DNA of 9,286 nt from Candidatus Hydrogenedentota bacterium (lineage in GTDB: Bacteria; Hydrogenedentota; Hydrogenedentia; Hydrogenedentales; JAEUWI01): positions 1-9,286 of the forward strand of contig JAUIKJ010000091.1 of assembly GCA_030430835.1 (NCBI GenBank), written 5' to 3'. Each line of letters begins with the position of its first letter. Position 1 is the first letter of the stretch. The position numbers and the translations under genes were made by a program. The notes below the pieces were generated by a model, which was not told the DNA's origin, made no database searches, and saw nothing but the letters and a program-made list of their open reading frames with translations. Of the stretch, positions 6,416-9,286 are shown one piece after another.

Positions 6416-7092
6416 GTAAGGAGAAGTGGAACGACGAACTGTCTGCCTTCCTGGATGGCGAGGCCCGGGATCCGGCACGGATACAGCGGCTGATCGCCGA
6501 GGATCCGGAGTTGGCCGCGCGCCACCAGCAATTCGCGAAAATCTCCGAGCACCTGCGCACCTTGCCCGCGCCCGACGTGCGTCCGGAGTTCTTGACCCGG
6601 GTGATGGCGCATGTGCGCGAACAGGAATCCGCGCCGGCGCGTCCGGCGTGGTGGCGGTTCGTACTGCCCGTGGCGACCCTCGCGATGCTCGCCGTGGTTG
6701 CGGGCAGCATGTGGCGCAACCGCGCCGACAGCCCGGCAACGGCCGATCCCCCGGTAGCCACGGTCTCCCATCCCGTCGTGGGGGATCCCGTTGCGGACGC
6801 TGTTGATCTCACGAACGATGAGGCCGTGGTGACCTATCTTGCGGCCCTGTTCGAGCGGGGCGAAATCATCGCGGACGTATCGGCCGACGATTACGTGGAA
6901 GGCGAAGCCGAGGGCGAGGTCAGCGGCGGGTACGCCTCGGCCTGGACGATACTGGAAGACGAGAACTGGGAGGAGGCCTACCTCGACAGTTTCGGCAGCG
7001 ATTGGTATTCCGAACTGGATGCGATTGAGACCGATGAGTGGGCGGTCTTTGATGAAGTGGTTTACGAATATCTGAATGAGGATGTGTCATGA
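6412..7092 (+). CDS. Single-pass membrane anti-sigma factor with acidic C-terminal domain
   Basis: The 226-aa product begins with a GTG codon that overlaps the sigma-factor stop (GTGA) and is preceded by a GGAGG Shine-Dalgarno. Residues 6-70 are a soluble helical domain (ELSAFLDGEARDPARIQRLIAEDPELA...) like the N-terminal sigma-binding domains of RseA/MucA-type and zf-HC2-type anti-sigmas. It has no HxxxCxxC zinc motif. A membrane helix follows at about 82-101 (FVLPVATLAMLAVVAGSMW). The extracytoplasmic part (about 102-226) is strikingly acidic and aromatic, for example ILEDENWEEAYLDSFGSDW, and has almost no basic residues near its end. Such a tail could bind metal ions or the Arg-rich exported protein encoded next. 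Its stop overlaps that gene's ATG by four bases. The anti-sigma role rests mainly on gene order, topology and the N-terminal motif. Confidence 0.82.
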   Translation: MSKEKWNDELSAFLDGEARDPARIQRLIAEDPELAARHQQFAKISEHLRTLPAPDVRPEFLTRVMAHVREQESAPARPAWWRFVLPVATLAMLAVVAGSMWRNRADSPATADPPVATVSHPVVGDPVADAVDLTNDEAVVTYLAALFERGEIIADVSADDYVEGEAEGEVSGGYASAWTILEDENWEEAYLDSFGSDWYSELDAIETDEWAVFDEVVYEYLNEDVS

Positions 7093-8015
7093 AACGAAAG
7101 CTGATACTTGGATCGACCCTGGTGCTGAGCCTGGTGGCATGCGGTTTCGTATTCGCCCAACCACCCGGCCCACCGCATGGCCCGGGCGGCGGCGCGGACG
7201 GTCCGCGCAGTGGTCCCGATGGCCCACCGCATGGCCCGGACAGGGGGCCAGATGGCCCGCATGGCGACCCACCGCATGGCCCGGACAGGGGGTCAGATGG
7301 TCCGCATGGCGGCCCACCGCATGGCCCGCGCAGTGGTCCCGATGGCCCGCATGGTGGCCCACCGCCCCACGACTTCGAGCCTGATCCCGAGATGCGCGCA
7401 TTCATGGAACACGTGATGATGGCACGACTCTCAAAGGAACTGGACCTGGACGATGAACAGACGGTGCTCATGGTGCGGCGCCTGGCGGACGTCAAGGAAC
7501 AGACCGAGAAGGCCAAGCGCAAGCGGATGCGGCTAATGCGCGAGATTCACGAGACGGCCAGCGAAGACCGGAACGATCCAGGGATTGGCGCCAAGCTGGA
7601 TTCCCTGATCGCGACGGATCGTGAGCTGATCGAGGCGCGTTTCGAGGCCTTTGAGAAGGCCTCGGAAGGGTTGGACGACTGGCAGCGCGCACGGTTGTAC
7701 GTCTTCGTCCAGGAATTCGACAGCGACATGCGCCGCCTTGTTTCGCGCGCGCGCGACCGCTACCTTGAAGGCCGCGGCGGCCACGGGCGCGACAAGGCCG
7801 ACGATAGTGGCCGCCCCCCGTTGCGGGATCGCGACAACTCCGATCGTCCCCCACGTAACGACGGATTCGGCCAAGCGCCACCGCCCGAGGGCGACGGTGC
7901 GTTGCGGCCGCGGCAGCCGCGGCGCGGCCCCGGCGGCGATGATCGCGGCCGGCCAGGGCCACCGCACCGGCGGGGCGATGGACCACCGCCGCCCCCGCCA
8001 CCTCCGGGTGAATGA
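7089..8015 (+). CDS. Exported CpxP/Spy/CnrX-like protein with His-Pro-Gly tandem repeats
   Basis: The 308-aa protein starts with a signal peptide (MKRKLILGSTLVLSLVAC...). Cleavage could be at FA-Q (after residue 23, signal peptidase I) or at the lipobox LVAC (Cys18, lipoprotein). Residues 25-94 are low-complexity Pro/Gly/His/Asp with three 15-residue repeats at 46-60, 61-75 and 76-90 (first copy PPHGPDRGPDGPHGD), two His per unit. Residues about 101-230 form a long charged helical region starting RLSKELDLDDEQ, an LTxxQ-like motif of the CpxP/Spy/ZraP/CnrX group of periplasmic sensors and chaperones. The last 75 or so residues are Arg/Pro/Gly/Asp-rich and end in eight prolines. The ATG overlaps the anti-sigma stop (ATGA). 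By analogy with CnrX it may sense metal or envelope damage and control release of the sigma factor. The His repeats suggest divalent metal binding; the ion cannot be predicted. A strong terminator follows. Confidence 0.8.
   Translation: MKRKLILGSTLVLSLVACGFVFAQPPGPPHGPGGGADGPRSGPDGPPHGPDRGPDGPHGDPPHGPDRGSDGPHGGPPHGPRSGPDGPHGGPPPHDFEPDPEMRAFMEHVMMARLSKELDLDDEQTVLMVRRLADVKEQTEKAKRKRMRLMREIHETASEDRNDPGIGAKLDSLIATDRELIEARFEAFEKASEGLDDWQRARLYVFVQEFDSDMRRLVSRARDRYLEGRGGHGRDKADDSGRPPLRDRDNSDRPPRNDGFGQAPPPEGDGALRPRQPRRGPGGDDRGRPGPPHRRGDGPPPPPPPPGE
7224..7358 (+). repeat. Three tandem 45-bp coding repeats
   Basis: Three in-frame 45-bp units lie at 7224-7268, 7269-7313 and 7314-7358. Each begins CCACCGCATGGCCCG and encodes a 15-residue Pro/His/Gly/Asp unit. 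Units 1 and 2 are nearly identical at the DNA level; unit 3 carries a CGCAGTGGTCCCGATGG block also found in the looser, longer unit before it (7170-7223). This mosaic pattern suggests recent slippage or recombination. The unit number is likely to vary between strains. Confidence 0.85.
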
Positions 8016-8034
8016 TGCGTTTTCCGTGACAGAC

Positions 8035-8070
8035 AAGCAGGAGTGCCGCGGGCACTCCTGCTTTCATTTT
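8035..8070 (+). terminator. Strong rho-independent terminator of the sigma/anti-sigma/sensor operon
   Basis: A perfect 13-bp stem (8035-8047 with 8051-8063; core AGCAGGAGTGCC) with a 3-nt GCG loop is followed by a T-rich tail ending ATTTT at 8070. It starts 20 bp after the stop codon at 8015 and separates the operon from uppP. Confidence 0.9.
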
Positions 8071-8078
8071 GCCGCATG

Positions 8079-8087
8079 TGCTATGCT
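8079..8087 (+). promoter_or_regulatory. Candidate extended -10 promoter for uppP
   Basis: TG-C-TATGCT (8079-8087) matches an extended -10 element. It lies immediately after the terminator of the preceding operon and 35 bp before the GTG start of uppP. No good -35 is seen, which extended -10 promoters can tolerate. Confidence 0.4.
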
Positions 8088-8122
8088 CCCGCGCGAATGG
8101 CAATCCCACTCTGGAGTTTCGC

Positions 8123-8932
8123 GTGGAGTATTTGAAGGCCGTCCTGCTTGCCCTCGTGGAAGGCGTAACCGAGTTTCTGCCCATCAGCAGCACGGGGCAC
8201 ATGATCCTCGTGGAGCAACTGGTCCAGTTCGCGGATTCCGAGTTCGCGAAAGCCTTCATCGTCATTGTTCAGCTTCCCGCGATCCTTGCGGTTGTGCTGT
8301 ATTTCTGGAAAGATCTCTGGCCCTGGCACAACGCGAACGGCACGGAAGAAACAATACGCGTGTGGCTGCGCATCGCGGTGGCTTTCCTGCCCGCGGCCGT
8401 TATCGGCTTTCTTCTGAACGATTACATCGAGGAACTGCTGGATTCGCCGGCCGTGGTCGCGGGCGCACTCATTCTCGGCGGAATCGTGATCATCCTGATT
8501 GAGCGCCGTGCCCATGCCGAGCGCTTCGTAACCGTGCACGACTTCAGCTTCCGAATTGCGCTCGCGATCGGCTTCTTCCAATGCCTTGCCATGATCCCCG
8601 GGACCTCCCGGTCCGCGGCCACCATTATCGGCGCACTCTTGTTGGGGGCGAGCCGCGCGGCGGCCGCCGAGTTCTCCTTCTTTCTGGCGATCCCCACGAT
8701 GCTTGCGGCCACGGGCTATACCGTGCTCAAGAACGGCGTCGAGTTCACGCCCGAGCAGTGGGGGCTGATGGCAGCGGGATCCGTCGTGGCCTTTGCGACG
8801 GCCTACGTGTCCATTGCCTTTCTAATGGGTTTCATCAAGCGCTACAGCTTTGCGGCCTTCGGCTGGTACCGCATCGTTCTGGGCGTGGTTGTGCTGGTGT
8901 GGCTTTATCTGGCGGGAACCTTTCAAGGCTGA
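8123..8932 (+). CDS. uppP: Undecaprenyl-diphosphatase (UppP/BacA)
   Basis: The 269-aa membrane enzyme removes one phosphate from undecaprenyl diphosphate, recycling the lipid carrier for peptidoglycan and other envelope glycans. Its loss or overproduction alters bacitracin sensitivity in known bacteria. Both catalytic signatures are present: EGVTEFLPISSTGH (residues 13-26, including the E-x3-E pair E13/E17) and PGTSRSAAT (159-167, with R163). About eight membrane helices are expected and the length fits the family. I chose the GTG at 8123, not an ATG 18 codons upstream, because family members begin a few residues before the VEG-TEFLP motif and a TGGAG Shine-Dalgarno lies about 7 nt before the GTG. 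The earlier ATG would also fall inside the preceding terminator's T-tail. An MtfA-like gene follows after 11 bp, so the two may be co-transcribed. Confidence 0.96.
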   Translation: MEYLKAVLLALVEGVTEFLPISSTGHMILVEQLVQFADSEFAKAFIVIVQLPAILAVVLYFWKDLWPWHNANGTEETIRVWLRIAVAFLPAAVIGFLLNDYIEELLDSPAVVAGALILGGIVIILIERRAHAERFVTVHDFSFRIALAIGFFQCLAMIPGTSRSAATIIGALLLGASRAAAAEFSFFLAIPTMLAATGYTVLKNGVEFTPEQWGLMAAGSVVAFATAYVSIAFLMGFIKRYSFAAFGWYRIVLGVVVLVWLYLAGTFQG

Positions 8933-8943
8933 GATCCGGAAGC

Positions 8944-9286
8944 ATGTTCGGCTTTCTCCAGAACCGGCAGCGCGCGCGCCTTCGTGCGGCAGACTTCCCC
9001 CGAGACGGGGTGCGAACCCTGCGCCGGCACGCGCCCTACTACAAGAAGCTTCCTGGCGAGTTGCGCGAGGAACTGCAGGGCCATATCCAGGTTTTTCTGC
9101 ACGAGAAACACTTCGAGGGCTGTGGCGGCCAGCACATCGATGATCGCGTACGCTTGACCATCGCCGCCTATGCCTGCCTGCTGCAGCTCCAGCGCGACAA
9201 GGCCGAGCTGGAGGGCGAGCTTTCCAGCTTTCGCGCGGCGATCGGCACGGCGCGGCAGAACATCCAGCAGGCCGAGCTGCGGTTCG
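8944..9286 (+). CDS. MtfA-like zinc peptidase family protein, 5' part only
   Basis: The first 114 residues are inside the window. Residues 36-83 (LPGELREELQGHIQVFLHEK, then an F-E-G stretch, then RLTIAAYACLLQLQ) match the N-terminal pattern of the MtfA/M90 family, whose E. coli member is a zinc aminopeptidase that also binds the repressor Mlc. The catalytic HExxH would lie beyond the edge, so activity cannot be checked. From residue 84 (about 9193) the sequence becomes a charged, heptad-like helix (DKAELEGELSSFRAAIGTAR...) instead of the Tyr/Pro-rich segment leading to 'ILVYP' usual in the family. This could be real divergence, a fusion or an assembly break near the contig end. The start follows uppP by 11 bp with a GGAAG-like Shine-Dalgarno. 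Confidence 0.6.
   Translation, partial: MFGFLQNRQRARLRAADFPRDGVRTLRRHAPYYKKLPGELREELQGHIQVFLHEKHFEGCGGQHIDDRVRLTIAAYACLLQLQRDKAELEGELSSFRAAIGTARQNIQQAELRF

Noticed and set aside
7170..7358. Possible CRISPR-like array (regular repeats)
   Set aside because: The repeats are directly adjacent, in frame and coding, with no unique spacers.
7087..7401. Minus-strand His/Gly/Arg-rich open frames opposite the sensor repeat
   Set aside because: They are generated by the repeat composition. The plus-strand frame has a signal peptide, coupled start and terminator.
8069..8122. ATG start for uppP 18 codons upstream
   Set aside because: It falls in the T-tail of the preceding terminator, lacks a Shine-Dalgarno and adds residues not seen in the family; GTG 8123 has TGGAG at good spacing.

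Overview
This is a GC-rich stretch of bacterial chromosome with eight complete protein genes and a partial gene at each edge. A DUF1559-type prepilin-like protein, an ECF sigma/anti-sigma operon and small palindromic repeats between genes point to a PVC-like or Hydrogenedentota/Planctomycetota-type lineage. That placement is inferred from gene content and style; there is no rRNA or marker gene here to prove it.

Left part (1-3230, nearly all minus strand). The start of a partial gene (1-112) is followed by a rho-independent terminator (151-185). That terminator closes a 308-aa type II pseudopilin/DUF1559 gene (207-1133). Next is a 160-bp spacer holding three palindromes (1166-1279), two of them sharing one core sequence. 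Then come a Tat-signal amidohydrolase (1297-2250) and a spacer full of short repeats (2251-2504). A multi-pass membrane protein of unknown function (2505-3230) is bracketed by two copies of a 36-bp hairpin repeat.

Middle (3231-5685). The membrane protein gene is divergent from a GT-C/PMT-type membrane glycosyltransferase (3372-4835). Both lack a Shine-Dalgarno sequence and have a -10-like box about 7 nt before the start codon, suggesting leaderless mRNAs. The glycosyltransferase gene converges with a PIG-L/LmbE-family deacetylase (4837-5685), with one base between the stop codons.

Right part (5686-9286, plus strand). The most interesting locus is a three-gene operon joined by 4-nt start/stop overlaps (5849-8015). 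It encodes an ECF sigma factor, a single-pass membrane anti-sigma factor with no zinc motif and a very acidic extracytoplasmic tail, and an exported protein. The exported protein has a His/Pro/Gly tandem-repeat region, a CpxP/Spy/CnrX-like helical core and an Arg/Pro-rich tail. The layout resembles the Cupriavidus CnrYXH metal-sensing circuit with a different gene order and an added histidine-rich repeat. A candidate ECF promoter lies upstream, and a strong terminator ends the operon (8035-8070). After it come undecaprenyl-diphosphatase uppP (GTG start, 8123-8932) and, 11 bp later, the start of an MtfA-like peptidase gene running off the right edge. The window as a whole is weighted towards envelope functions: surface pilin, glycosyl transfer, lipid-carrier recycling, envelope stress or metal sensing, and exported enzymes.
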